A stretch of 64,000 nucleotides of DNA from Sipunculus nudus (taxonomy: Eukaryota; Annelida; Sipuncula; Golfingiida; Sipunculidae): positions 19,082,241 through 19,146,240 of the forward strand of contig CM049318.1 in assembly GCA_026874595.1 (NCBI GenBank), written 5' to 3'. The notes under the pieces are model-generated. The model searched no databases. It worked only from the letters and a program-made list of their open reading frames with translations, and was not told the origin of the DNA. The number at the start of each line of letters is the position of its first letter. Positions within the stretch are counted from its first letter, which is position 1. This document shows positions 55,901 through 64,000 of this stretch, in pieces. Both the position numbers and the translations under genes were made by a program.

Positions 55901-58900
55901 AGAGAAAAGCTGTGTCATGCTAAATAATAAACAGTTATTATTAAATATTCTACAGTGAATGATCCAGGGTTCACAGGGTTTACCCAACACCTTGGTGAAA
56001 CCTGGGTTTCATCTGGGCTGGGTAAAATAGGTTTTACCAAGATATCACACAGGATTCCTGGGTTTACTCCTAACTCCTATATTAATTAGTATGATGTGCC
56101 CTGAAAAGCACACAGGAGTTAAAGTGTGAGTGGTAAATACCTTCTTTTAGGCAGGGGTTATGTGGTCAGAGCCACTTGGCTTACCACCAATATTCACTTC
56201 TCCTGAAAAGTAAGAACAATCTAAGCATGGTTCCTGCTTGATAATAGCAAATAAACATGGGAAAGCCTGGGTAATAAAGTGGGCAGAACCCTGGGTAAAA
56301 CCTTGGTAAAATACTCTAACCGCTTCGGTAAAAAAAGGTTTAACCTGGGTCAAATGGGAACCCTGGAAGGATTGCATAATTTACTGGACCAATATATTAG
56401 ACCTTCAGCCCCAGAACTGCCTTTCCTACTTGACCATATGCCATCTAACTGGACTATATACCAAAACAACCATTCCACTGGACTATGTACTATTCAACTA
56501 GGCTATGTACCAAATCAGTATATGTACCATACCACTGGACTGTGCTTTCTCACTACACTCTGCTGTGTGATCCAACCAGATTATGTACCATCCCACCAAA
56601 TTATGTACCATCCCACCAAATTATGTACCATCCCACCAGATCATGTACCATCCCACCAAATTATGTACCATCCCACCAAATTATGTACCATCCCACCAGA
56701 TCATGTACCATCCCACCAAATTATGTACCATCCCACCAAATTATGTACCATCCCACCAGATCATGTACCATCCCACCAAATTATGTACCATCCCATAAGA
56801 ACATGTACCATCCCACCAGGATCCCACTAGACTGTACTATCCCACTTAACTATGAACCACCAGTTTTGATATACCATCCAATCAGATAATGTACCATCCC
56901 AACAGATCATGTATCATCAAATCAGATTATGTACATGCCACTAGACTGTGCTATACCACTACACTGTGCTGTGCCATCAACTAGATTATGTACTATCCCA
57001 CAAGAAAATGTACTACCCCACCAGGATCCCACAACACTATGTACCATCCTACAGAACTGTGTACAAATAGATTATGTATCTTCCCACCAGATGATGTACC
57101 ATCCCAACATACCACTACACTGTGCTGTGCCATCAACTAGATTATGTACCATCCCACCAGACAATGTACCATCCAACCAGGAACCCACTACACAATGTAC
57201 CATCCCACTTAACTGAGTACCACAAGATTAGGTACCATCCCACCAGATCATGTACCATCCCACCAGACATGGGGTAATAGTAATAAGTAATAGTAATAGT
57301 AATAGTAATAGACTATTACAGTTTTTTCCATGTAATAGTAATAGTAATAGACTCAAAAATTTTAGCTGTAATAGTAATAGTAATAGAAACAGAAGGCAAA
57401 GTAATAGAGTAATACATATTACTTTCTATTACTTCCTGTTAGCCTCTTGGTCATGAAGCATATCAGCAAATAATGCTGAACACACTCAATTCTTGTCCAG
57501 CAATTGCCCAGGAAGTGCCTATTGTTGAGGCAAGCATGGGCCAGCTGCCACACTGCTGGTGACCACTGGTGCTAATTACATAAGAATACTGGACAGAGCA
57601 GGTCACAGCCAAATAGGTAACCTGGCACAATCTGACCTTTGATTAGTAAACCATGGATAAACAGAGGCATGTTTGATGTTAAGAGACAGATAAATATAGT
57701 GTTTTATTATTGTGACATGTACATCTTATCTCACATCCATCAATCCATATGCATATTCTGAAATGTATACCTAAATTTGCTTTCACAAGCCAGTTTGCAT
57801 TTTAATCATACAAATTGCAATAACACATCATTCAAGAAAAATATAATATGGAACCAGTAACAGTGCAGACCCAAAATGTTCATGATAAGCTTATGGTGTT
57901 TTCACTACCCATAATGTACTGAAGCCTACAATGCTATAAACTCAGACCAGTACTACAATCACTTTGATAAAGTCATACTGCAGGCACATGTATTATCTAT
58001 TTAATTTATATAAATATTCTTTTAAAATAATTCTTTTAATACTTGTCTGTTATTTCATAGTACCAATTTTGCAGAACTTCATTCAGTATTTAAAATTATG
58101 TTAATTTATATTTTGAAAATTAAATGAACAATTTTTTTTAAGATATTAATTTATTTGATTATATAATATGAGAATATAAGTAACTGTTAACATTTTATTA
58201 TTTAATATCTGAAATTTTGATATCAAATAATTAGATCCTGTTATGTACAAAATTTAAAGGGGCCCAATCACCTATAAAGCTTGCTGAGTTTACACGAAAA
58301 ATAGCTTCTTCCGTTTAAAATAAATCTGTACCTGCCAAAATATTGCCTTGAAACCATTTGCTTACTCCTGTAAACGAGTGTTAGAAACAGTGAACCGGGC
58401 GCGATCGCAGGTGTAAACATAAACACAGTGCATTGGACCGTGTGCTGCGAGGAGCCACAACACGTGCAAGTCAGGAGCTGCCCTGACTTACTTGGCTAAA
58501 AAAAATGTAATACATGTTCCCGCTTGCTGAAACACCGCATGTTGCCCCTTAATCGGACCTCCGATCACGCAGTCTTGTTATGGTAAACAGACTGTGTTTA
58601 CTAACAAGCAGGACTGTAACTAGGTATAGAACAGTCGAATGCGAGGAAATGAGGCTGTGTGCTGGAATGGTTTTGCTGGGAAACTTTTGTATAAAGCAAA
58701 ACTGAACTGATGGTGTGAAAGAAAAGGAATAATTTTGCTCACGTTTATGTCCTTTTAAAGTATAAGATTGTTGTATACCAAATTAATTGTGAAAGTGATA
58801 TCAATAATATTTTATTTGTTTTGTAAAATTGATATAAGTTTAAATCACTCTCCATATTCCTAAATTATCCTATGCTGGTTTTGCTGCAATGAAGAAGGGC

Positions 58901-61900
58901 ATGCCTGAAGAATAAAAGCCATGCATACTACCATTATTGTAAAGTTTACCACCTCTCTGTTCACTCTCAAGATGTACTATTTTATAAAATAAAACATGGC
59001 ATCATATCCAAATGAACATATATACACTTGAGAAGATGGGGTACTTTTGTCTCCAGTTTAGAATCTGTCCAGAATCTTGATGTAAACAGTAGAAACAGGA
59101 CACAGCCCTACCAAAATTCCTCTCCTGACTAAATTGTCAGCTTTGATACTAAATATTAATATGACATAATCATGAATAATTCCTTTGGAGACCATTTTTA
59201 GTTACACTGAAAATCTTTATTTATTAATTATGCGAAAGAAGATTAAATCTTAACAGAAGTATGTACTATAAAATAAATTTATGTGAAATATATATGAAAA
59301 TAATAAAAAATGTACAAGTATGCATATAATTATAAAACAATATTTTACATATGCCAGGGTCTTTACAATGGGTTGCTTTTAAATGACATGTATTCAAGAG
59401 TTCATACAATGTGATTGCAGTGCTAGTTTATAGCACTCATGGCTGCGCAAAGTCTAGAATCCTCCCATCAGTTTATGTAATAGTAATAGTAATAGTAATA
59501 GATACCCCAGTAATAGTAATAGTAATAGTAATAGAAGATAAAATGTGGTAATAGTAATAGTAATAGTAATATCAGAAATTGAAAGTAATAGTAATAGTAA
59601 TAGTAATAGAACAACTGTAATAGACCCCATGTCTGCATCCCACCAGATCATGTACCATCCCAGCAGTTCATGTACCATCCCACCAGATCATGTACCATCC
59701 CACAAGTTCATGTACCATCCCACCAGGTTATGTACCATCCTACCAGTTCATGTACCATCCCACCAGTTCATGTACCATCCCACCAGATTATGTACCATCC
59801 CACCAGTTCATGTACCATCCCACCAGGTTATGTACCATCCCACCAGTTCATGTACCATCCCACCAGATCATGTACCATCCCATCAGTTCATGTACCATCC
59901 CACCAGATTATGTACCATCCCACCAGGTTATGTATAATCCCACCAGATTATGTACCATCCCACCAGTTCATGTACCATCCCACCAGATTATGTACCATCC
60001 CACCAGATTATGTACCATCCTTCTAGATCATGTACCATCCCAACAGTTCATGAACCATCCCACCAGATTATGTACCATCCTACCAGTTCATGTACCATCC
60101 CACCAGTTCATGAACCATCCCACCAGGTTATGTACCATCCTACCAGTTCATGTACCATCCCACCAGTTCATGAACCATCCCACCAGATTATGTACCATCC
60201 CACCAGGTTATGTACCATCCCACCAGGTTGTGGACCATCCCACCAGATTATGTACCATCCCATTACCAGCAGACTTACCACTTTTGCAGGTTCCTTTAGC
60301 TCGGCTGGCAGCTTGTTCAGCTCCTTCTGGACCCAGCCCTGTACTTCTGTCATTTTTAATGAATAAATTATGTTAATGAGCAGTCATAACAAAAACATTC
60401 ACAAAAAGGGACAAATAACAGATGAAATATAGATCCTTTATTTAAAAAAAAAAAGTTCATGTTCAATAAACATAGGCTGAACCTGCCTATAATTTATAAC
60501 AAAATTTATTGAAATCCTTATCGATTAGCAAAGCTTAAGGACACAGGTCAACAGTGAAGTTTTACTATTTTACTTTAATCAAGTTCTAGATTACAGCCAG
60601 TTTTTAAGCTATCATGGGGTGACGCTAATAGATTACTGTGGTTGGCTTCTTATTCACAGGGCTAATTCTTCCTGTTTTTCACTTTTTCATCGTTTAGCGA
60701 GGGTTCCTTTTTCGTGATCTTACCATGCATTATCCTTCAAACAGTTCACATCCATGATCACGTATTATTTAATATGCATGCTAAATCTTAACAATCTGAT
60801 GAGGATCCAAGACAGATGGAAATTCTTGTCCCTTTGGCTATAGGCAGTTAATATGAAAGATCTGATACTATTTATATGTCTATCTTCTATTTATAGGCAA
60901 CACATATAGTTTTTATTCATAATATCCATCATCTGCTCCTTCGCGTGGACACCATACAAAAAATGCCACTGAGGCTATATTATAAATGACTGTTTACTTG
61001 TGTATGTGAGCCATCCTATTCACGAAGGTTTCATATTTGCAATAATTTATCTTTTGTGAACATCACAAATTTAAAATCCTTGTGAACAAAAAGTTGACCA
61101 CAGCATGTACCCCGGAGAATACATCATGTATAACTACAGAATTCACTCATGTCCTGTACAGAGTCATATGAAATTAAAATGTGTAGGTAGATTGTGTCAG
61201 AAGAAAGACATTGAAATACAGGATCTATGTTATAAGATCTTCATGAAAATACTGGAACACATTTTGTCAGCAACCGCAGACTACATTTTAAAATTTGCTA
61301 AATGCTAGAAATAGTTAAGATAAGTAATTAAAAACACTGAAAACTAGTAAATGTCTCTATCCCACTCTCCAGGGCTCGACACTGACGGTTAACCACTTGC
61401 CTGGGACAAGTGAAAATTCCAGATATTGTGGAAGGGCAACTAGATGTCTCCTCCTACTTGCCCGATTGGGCTTGAAAAAGGATCTTTGTATTCTTGAATA
61501 CAATCAATAATATTTGCAGGGCAAGGAAAAATTTTATGTAGGACAAGTAAAAGCTAGATGTTACTTGCCCAGTCAGGTATGTACTTTCCAAAGTTATTGT
61601 CGAGCCCTGCTCTCCTGGAAGGAATATAATAAAAAATCTCACTTGTGACATGAGTGATTCTGATCTTCCACTGGCGAGCACATTCAATGATGTTGGTGGA
61701 GCCATAGTTCTGAAACATTACCACATCATCTGTCACTGATTCAACTTCATTCAAGTACATATAAAAAAGTGTACATTAAAAGTAAATGAAATCCCACTAA
61801 CAGGTGATTGACTATAACAAAATGAAAAATGGCTCATGTATGAACTTATGATGTCATCCTCTAGGCCATGTTTTCATGTTATGTATTAAACATCTATTTT

Positions 61901-63718
61901 CTCTTATTCTGTGTTAAATTTGTTAAAGGAAATTTAAAAAAAGTAAAGTATTATTTACATTCCAATCAACCAGGGTGTTTCCTGTTGAACAGATACAGGT
62001 CAATTGTCTGTCAAAAACAAATATCATAAAAAACTGGGTAGACTGGGGCAGTGGAATAGAGTATAGGTAATTTATAGACTAATGGCAGACTGGTCAAATT
62101 GTTGTTAATGCCTCAATACAACAGCAGTCTTAATTAAGAGTATCAAAAACAAAAAAAAATCCTTTCTTTTTTTATAAACTGACCACACAACAGAGACCAC
62201 TGTAAAACATTCTCCAAGAATCTCTTTATATTTTTCAATCTTTAGAGCACAAACAATAAATGAATTATAAGGTAAAAATATCAAATTTTCTTCAACTATA
62301 TGTATAAAAAAATTTTTAACCAATAGTTGATGTGTATTTAATAGGATTTATTAATAGAGATATGATTTATAACATAACTTCATGTCTTCCCACAGTGATA
62401 AGTTATCACATTCTTTATCTGTTGATGGTTTTGTAACAGGCAATGAAGCCAGCTGGTGCTGCCACATTCTGTCAAATTTATACACTAGTTGAACGAGGCA
62501 GATTTCTTTCAATGAAAATTTCCAGATCTATATCAGATGACATATTAAAGAATCATGTACACAATTTTTTCTTCTTTTACCTGAGTGACATTTGCTTGTT
62601 GTAGTAGAGACCTTCCCCGAGACAACTGGAATGAGACAATATTCATTACACAGTACAAGATACTGATGTACACAGAAGTGACAGAACTAAACTATCATGA
62701 TTAGCTGCTGCAAGTGATCCCTGGAATTATTTTATTACAGAATAACATTTCACACCAATTCAATACTGACATACAGAAAACCTTATTTTATTGAAAAAAA
62801 ACATTATTTCAATCTGTGGGTCAAATGTTAAATTAAAAGTATGTACCAAGTGCACCAAGGGGCACCAGTCACAATTTAATTTACAAAGAAACAGGATGGC
62901 ACCTAGTAAGTGAGAGACGGAAGATTTTAAAGGTTACATTATGTAACAATGTAAATGTGTTTCATACTGCTAATTATAAAAAAACATATTGATGGAGGAA
63001 AGGAATTGATATAGGGCTGTGCCCTGCTTCAAATTTTGTTTAACTCTTTACTGTTTACAAGCCACTAAAGAGCACTCAAAATGGGCAACTAGAATGCCAT
63101 GATATGTATAGATTCTTTCAGGAAAAAAATATTGCATATTATTTCTAAGTTTCAATGATTTTCAATAATCTTCAGCAAACCCTCTTAGTGGGAACTGTTG
63201 AAAATTTGATAAAGATACAAAAAATACTTGAAAAGATATGGCTGTTAGTGTAAATATAAATAGTGTCAGAATTTGTTGGAAATCTAAAATAAATGTAAAC
63301 AGTAAAGGGTTAAACCAAATGCTAAATTATATATTCTGACATCATTTATTATTTGTCAGTGTAAAAATGACAATCAACTTTGTTAAGAGGAACATATTGT
63401 AAGAGGCACCAATAATAAAAATCTAGATAATCAAACCAACATGCACAGCAAATTTCAAAACTTTCCATGGATCCATTGTTAAGATGGCAGTTAAATTTCA
63501 TAATCACTTACTGGTCTGCTGGCCACCCCCTGGGACGGGGAGTCAGCCTGGGGGGATTCTACACTCCTCGTCCAGCCCAGGTTGAACGGACTTGGGGTAG
63601 ATATACCGGGGCTCCCCGCAGACGTTGATACCCCATCATGACGCCTCTCGTAGTCCTTTGGCGTACCTCTGTTAGTCACCAGGATGTGAATGTCTTTACT
63701 GAAGCATTTCTCCACGAC
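41485..63718 (-). CDS. DBF4: DBF4-type regulatory subunit of CDC7 kinase (partial gene, 9 coding exons visible)
   Basis: Nine exons in continuous phase encode 1138 residues plus a stop; the N-terminal exon or exons lie beyond the window. DBF4 activates and targets CDC7 (DDK) to phosphorylate MCM proteins at replication origins in the nucleus. In visible numbering: N motif/BRCT-like region at about 1-107 (CFSKDIHILVTN, then RPLSRGRSLL and ARQWKIRITHV); M motif in about 139-185 (FIKFE, YRPVEQEFP, PPGTCPF); C-motif zinc finger C262-x2-C265-x9-H275-x5-H281. A tail of more than 800 residues is rich in charge and S/T/P with SPRK-type basic clusters and looks disordered. Human DBF4 is about 674 residues, so the tail is long. 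A DBF4B-like paralogue is possible. Confidence 0.93.
44036..44410 (-). repeat. Dispersed repeat family R, copy 3 (inverted)
   Basis: Read on the minus strand it gives CAATCATGAATAGAATCCCATGA, ATGATCTGATTCCAGGAAAG and an AGAAAGCATATTTATAG end, matching copies 1 and 2. It lies in the last DBF4 intron, about 110 bp from the acceptor of the long exon. Confidence 0.7.
44411..45065. other. Last DBF4 intron, unassigned
   Basis: AT-rich, no element boundary recognised. Confidence 0.6.
45066..45220 (-). CDS. DBF4: DBF4 coding exon H (zinc-finger second half)
   Basis: Begins HVKCDTHQKF, giving the two zinc-binding histidines (H275, H281) of the C motif, which also contacts CDC7. It continues KNHKNYISLDEMISQGPNLQ to the end of the conserved core and ends AT/GTAGGT in phase 2. 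The 7.4 kb intron above it carries the large nested-transposon block. Confidence 0.92.
45350..45816. mobile_element. 467-bp TA-flanked MITE (family M), copy 1
   Basis: Left end CTGTGGCTGCCTTTTTATTC-GCGAGG, right end CCTCGCGAATATAAAGCCAACCACAG; TA on both sides (45348-45349, 45817-45818). Imperfect inverted repeats of about 28 bp. No ORF. TA duplication points to the Tc1/mariner group. It lies in a DBF4 intron. Confidence 0.8.
46531..47710 (+). mobile_element. Family G element, copy 2, nested in family F
   Basis: Opens CTAGAATACGGGTAGCCGAC with TGTATCCGCC inside. Ends in the hairpin GTATCTGCAAAAC-TTC-GTTTTGGAGGATAC. Units as in copy 1. The flanks AAATGTGTAAACTTTAAAAA and AATACAGGTGGCTCCACC are consecutive in an uninterrupted family F unit, so the insertion site is defined. 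Confidence 0.8.
47758..49159. mobile_element. 1.4 kb TA-flanked DNA transposon, non-autonomous
   Basis: Inverted repeats CCGTAAAATCTCCACTTAAA-AC(C/T)GC match at 24 of 25 positions at the two ends, with TA at 47756-47757 and 49160-49161. Repeated GCGGTTT and GTTTTAA motifs lie just inside the ends. No transposase frame. It interrupts a family F unit between AAACACT and ATGGTCAATAT. TA target and inverted repeats suggest a Tc1/mariner/pogo-type element. Confidence 0.85.
49162..52130 (+). repeat. Tandem array of about nine 339-bp units (family F interior)
   Basis: Each unit runs through GCCCCATAGCTCGAAGGATA, TTTCTGGTTTCCA, GATTCTAGGTCCAGTC, GATTTGTGCC, AGGTCTCAAAAATAGAG, CAGGTGGCGCCACCAGTCTG and ATCATGACCATCAGTG. 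Short ORFs of 60-90 residues recur because the units repeat; they are not genes. Confidence 0.93.
52588..52747 (-). CDS. DBF4: DBF4 coding exon G (zinc-finger first half)
   Basis: Encodes a K/D/S linker, then FYDGRLVTAGQLRRFINHKI and KKGYCEVCQVKYSDIHK. It supplies both cysteines of the DBF4-type zinc finger (C262 and C265 in visible numbering). The donor AAG/GTGAGA is in phase 0, so the finger is split across exons G and H. Confidence 0.93.
52748..53850. other. DBF4 intron between exons F and G, unassigned
   Basis: No exon or element boundary seen. Confidence 0.6.
53861..54481 (+). mobile_element. tRNA-derived SINE, apparently split by an AGTCC-rich element
   Basis: A tRNA-like head has A-box-like TGTCCAGTGGTA (53869-53880) and B-box-like GGTTTGATTAC (53911-53921). 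SINE-body-like sequence (AAGGTCAGTGGTTTTCTCTG) reappears at about 54425-54481. Between them, from about 53929, lies CAGTGATGTAGTCAAGTCC with many GAGTCC motifs, resembling the left end of the hAT-like element at 25672. The right junction near 54383 is imperfect. Confidence 0.5.
54593..54842 (-). CDS. DBF4: DBF4 coding exon F (M motif)
   Basis: Encodes VKRLKGNFIKFESDTKQYRP, then VEQEFPSQP, FDTPPGTCPFERR, a run of histidines and a Q/E-rich linker. The M motif of DBF4 binds CDC7; the Y-R-P and P-P-G-x-C-P-F elements are its hallmarks. It ends at AA/GTAAGA in phase 2. Confidence 0.92.
54843..55669. other. DBF4 intron between exons E and F, unassigned
   Basis: No recognisable element. Confidence 0.6.
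55670..55694 (-). CDS. DBF4: DBF4 coding exon E (25-nt microexon)
   Basis: Encodes SKKAKQTK plus one base that completes V with exon F. It is bounded by TTTTCAG and GTCAGT. It is the only candidate that joins exon D (phase 0) to exon F (needs one preceding base) with good splice sites; the basic stretch is in keeping with this part of DBF4. Confidence 0.75.
56440..57263 (+). repeat. 20-bp minisatellite, left block
   Basis: Unit ATTATGTACCATCCCACCAG, degenerate at the left (from about 56440) and very regular at 56581-56800, where a higher-order 60-bp pattern (two ...CCAAATT units and one ...CCAGATC unit) repeats. ORFs reading MYHPTRLCTIPP are by-products. The same repeat continues after the inserted element. 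Confidence 0.95.
57264..59635. mobile_element. 2.37 kb hAT-like non-autonomous element inside the minisatellite
   Basis: Ends CAGACATGGGGT and CCCCATGTCTG are inverse copies (11 bp perfect). Both flanks carry CATCCCAC (57256-57263 and 59636-59643), an 8-bp duplication as expected for hAT, although this octamer also occurs in every 20-bp unit. Each end has clusters of GTAATAGTAATAG, all in the same orientation. No ORF above 60 codons lies between 57460 and 59450, so it has no transposase. Confidence 0.75.
58253..58763. mobile_element. Possible TTAA-bounded MITE inside the hAT-like element
   Basis: TTTAAAGGGGCCCAATCACCTAT at the left and ATGTCCTTTTAAAG at the right are weakly inverse. The left end is shared with 63924 onward (TTAAAGGGGCCCAAT...AATCACCTATT), showing it is a dispersed repeat. 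The right boundary is a guess. Confidence 0.35.
59636..60261 (+). repeat. 20-bp minisatellite, right block
   Basis: About 31 units of the same ATGTACCATCCCACCAG repeat; variants alternate between GTTCATG, GATTATG and GGTTATG. It stops 18 bp short of the splice donor of DBF4 exon D. ORFs up to 228 codons here arise because the array lacks stops in all three plus frames. Confidence 0.97.
60279..60346 (-). CDS. DBF4: DBF4 coding exon D
   Basis: Encodes the codon split with exon C (K) and VQGWVQKELNKLPAELKEPAKV, the amphipathic lysine/glutamate helix that follows the BRCT-like domain in DBF4 proteins. The donor GTAAGT is immediately followed in the intron by the 20-bp minisatellite (18 bp away). 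Confidence 0.85.
60636..61103. mobile_element. 468-bp MITE (family M), copy 2
   Basis: Left end CTGTGGTTGGCTTCTTATTC with TA before it; right end GTTGACCACAG. Same termini and almost the same length as copy 1 at 45350-45816. The right-hand TA has changed to CA. It lies in the DBF4 intron between exons C and D. Confidence 0.75.
61370..61609. mobile_element. 240-bp hAT-type MITE
   Basis: CAGGGCTCGACA at the left and TGTCGAGCCCTG at the right are perfect 12-bp inverted repeats, extending imperfectly inwards. Internal motifs ACTTGCC and GGACAAGT recur in both orientations. CAGGG termini suggest hAT; a clean 8-bp duplication is not visible. It ends 34 bp from DBF4 exon C. Confidence 0.75.
61643..61709 (-). 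CDS. DBF4: DBF4 coding exon C
   Basis: Encodes NYGSTNIIECARQWKIRITHVT plus one base. The A-x-x-W-x-I/V-x-I-x-H-V pattern is the last strand/helix of the BRCT-like fold in DBF4. It ends at A/GTGAGA in phase 1. A 240-bp MITE ends 34 bp downstream in the intron. Confidence 0.88.
61710..63511. other. DBF4 introns around exon B, unassigned
   Basis: Apart from the 45-nt exon B, no feature was recognised. Confidence 0.55.
62581..62625 (-). CDS. DBF4: DBF4 coding exon B
   Basis: A 45-nt exon encoding LSRGRSLLQQANVTQ. The S-R-G-x-x-L-L segment is characteristic of the end of the DBF4 N motif. It is framed by a CCAG acceptor and a GTAAAA donor, in phase 0 at both ends. It was found by phase continuity between exons A and C. 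Confidence 0.88.
63512..63718 (-). CDS. DBF4: DBF4 coding exon A (N motif, first visible)
   Basis: Encodes 69 residues starting VVEKCFSKDIHILVTNRG, the DBF4 N-motif strand where human DBF4 has a F-S-K-D-I-like segment, followed by a low-complexity S/P/G linker ending in SRP. The acceptor is TTTTAG and the donor GTAAGT, both in phase 0. The upstream exon with the start codon is outside the window; 63719-64000 is intron. Confidence 0.88.
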
Positions 63719-63923
63719 CTAAAATCACATGACGTTAAATACAGCCAAGATTTAAAAGCACTCAGTGCAGAGCTGAGTGGTTTAAACATCATTTTTAAAA
63801 AAATCATACAGTTTTTAATGGGTTTTAACCTACATTTTGTGTCAATCTTCTATAAAAATGTCATAAATTATTAAATCTTTTTTATGGTTAAATATATACT
63901 GATTTTACAAAGAAACACATCCC

Positions 63924-64000
63924 TTAAAGGGGCCCAATGATTGGGCTCCAATCACCTATTCAGCATGTTAAATTAATATAAAAATATTGCACAGGCACAA
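63924..64000 (+). repeat. Start of a dispersed repeat cut by the window end
   Basis: TTAAAGGGGCCCAATGATTGGGCTCCAATCACCTATT resembles 58253 onward. The element continues beyond the window. Confidence 0.4.

Noticed and set aside
59690-60376. 228-residue plus-strand ORF reading MYHPTSSCTIPP, and similar ORFs at 56279-56889 and 59545-60366
   Set aside because: They arise from the stop-free 20-bp minisatellite, in all three frames; the end runs antisense through DBF4 exon D.

Overview
This is eukaryotic genomic DNA from an animal, most likely a marine lophotrochozoan such as a bivalve mollusc. It is AT-rich, has very long introns, and is packed with short non-autonomous transposons, (TA)n tracts and tandem-repeat elements that end in GACGGAC-type microsatellites, a style known from bivalve genomes. 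The species cannot be fixed from the sequence alone.

Two protein-coding genes can be reconstructed exon by exon, both on the minus strand, with splice sites and reading phases that agree throughout. (1) A carbonyl reductase 1-like short-chain dehydrogenase/reductase occupies 36657 down to 4936. Its eight coding exons give a complete 283-residue protein with the glycine-rich cofactor motif, NNAG and the N-S-Y-K catalytic tetrad. (2) A DBF4-type regulatory subunit of CDC7 kinase occupies 63718 down to 41485. Nine coding exons, with the 5' end outside the window, carry the N motif/BRCT-like region, the M motif, the C-x2-C-x9-H-x5-H zinc finger, and then a 2.4 kb last exon encoding a long basic, probably disordered tail. 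The genes lie head to tail with about 4.8 kb between them and no visible functional link.

Almost everything else is repeat. 0.3-1.7 kb: small MITE, fold-back and Penelope-like hairpin among (TA)n tracts. 5.4-9.5 kb: a tandem-repeat element with a 3' hairpin, a second partial copy and a tRNA-derived SINE. 9.5-18 kb: a cluster of (TA)n arrays with a perfect 41-bp-arm palindrome. 10.4-13.6, 18-24.5, 29.5-31.3 and 46.3-52.2 kb: copies of one large element family (called family F here) with internal units of about 300-340 bp. 22.4-24.1 and 46.5-47.7 kb: two copies of a second family (family G). 25.7-28.5 kb: a hAT-like element holding a third tandem-repeat element. 46.0-52.4 kb: a three-level nest of transposons. 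56.4-60.3 kb: a 20-bp minisatellite split by a 2.37 kb hAT-like element.

The most interesting signal is not a gene. Several repeat families without obvious sequence relationship share one architecture: a short 5' subterminal motif complementary to a 3' hairpin, with internal tandem units and usually a short GACGGAC-like microsatellite. Two of them also share a perfect 12-bp palindrome, GGTGGCGCCACC, inside the tandem units. This resembles the architecture described for Helentron-associated elements and the bivalve pearl elements, but assignment needs a search.
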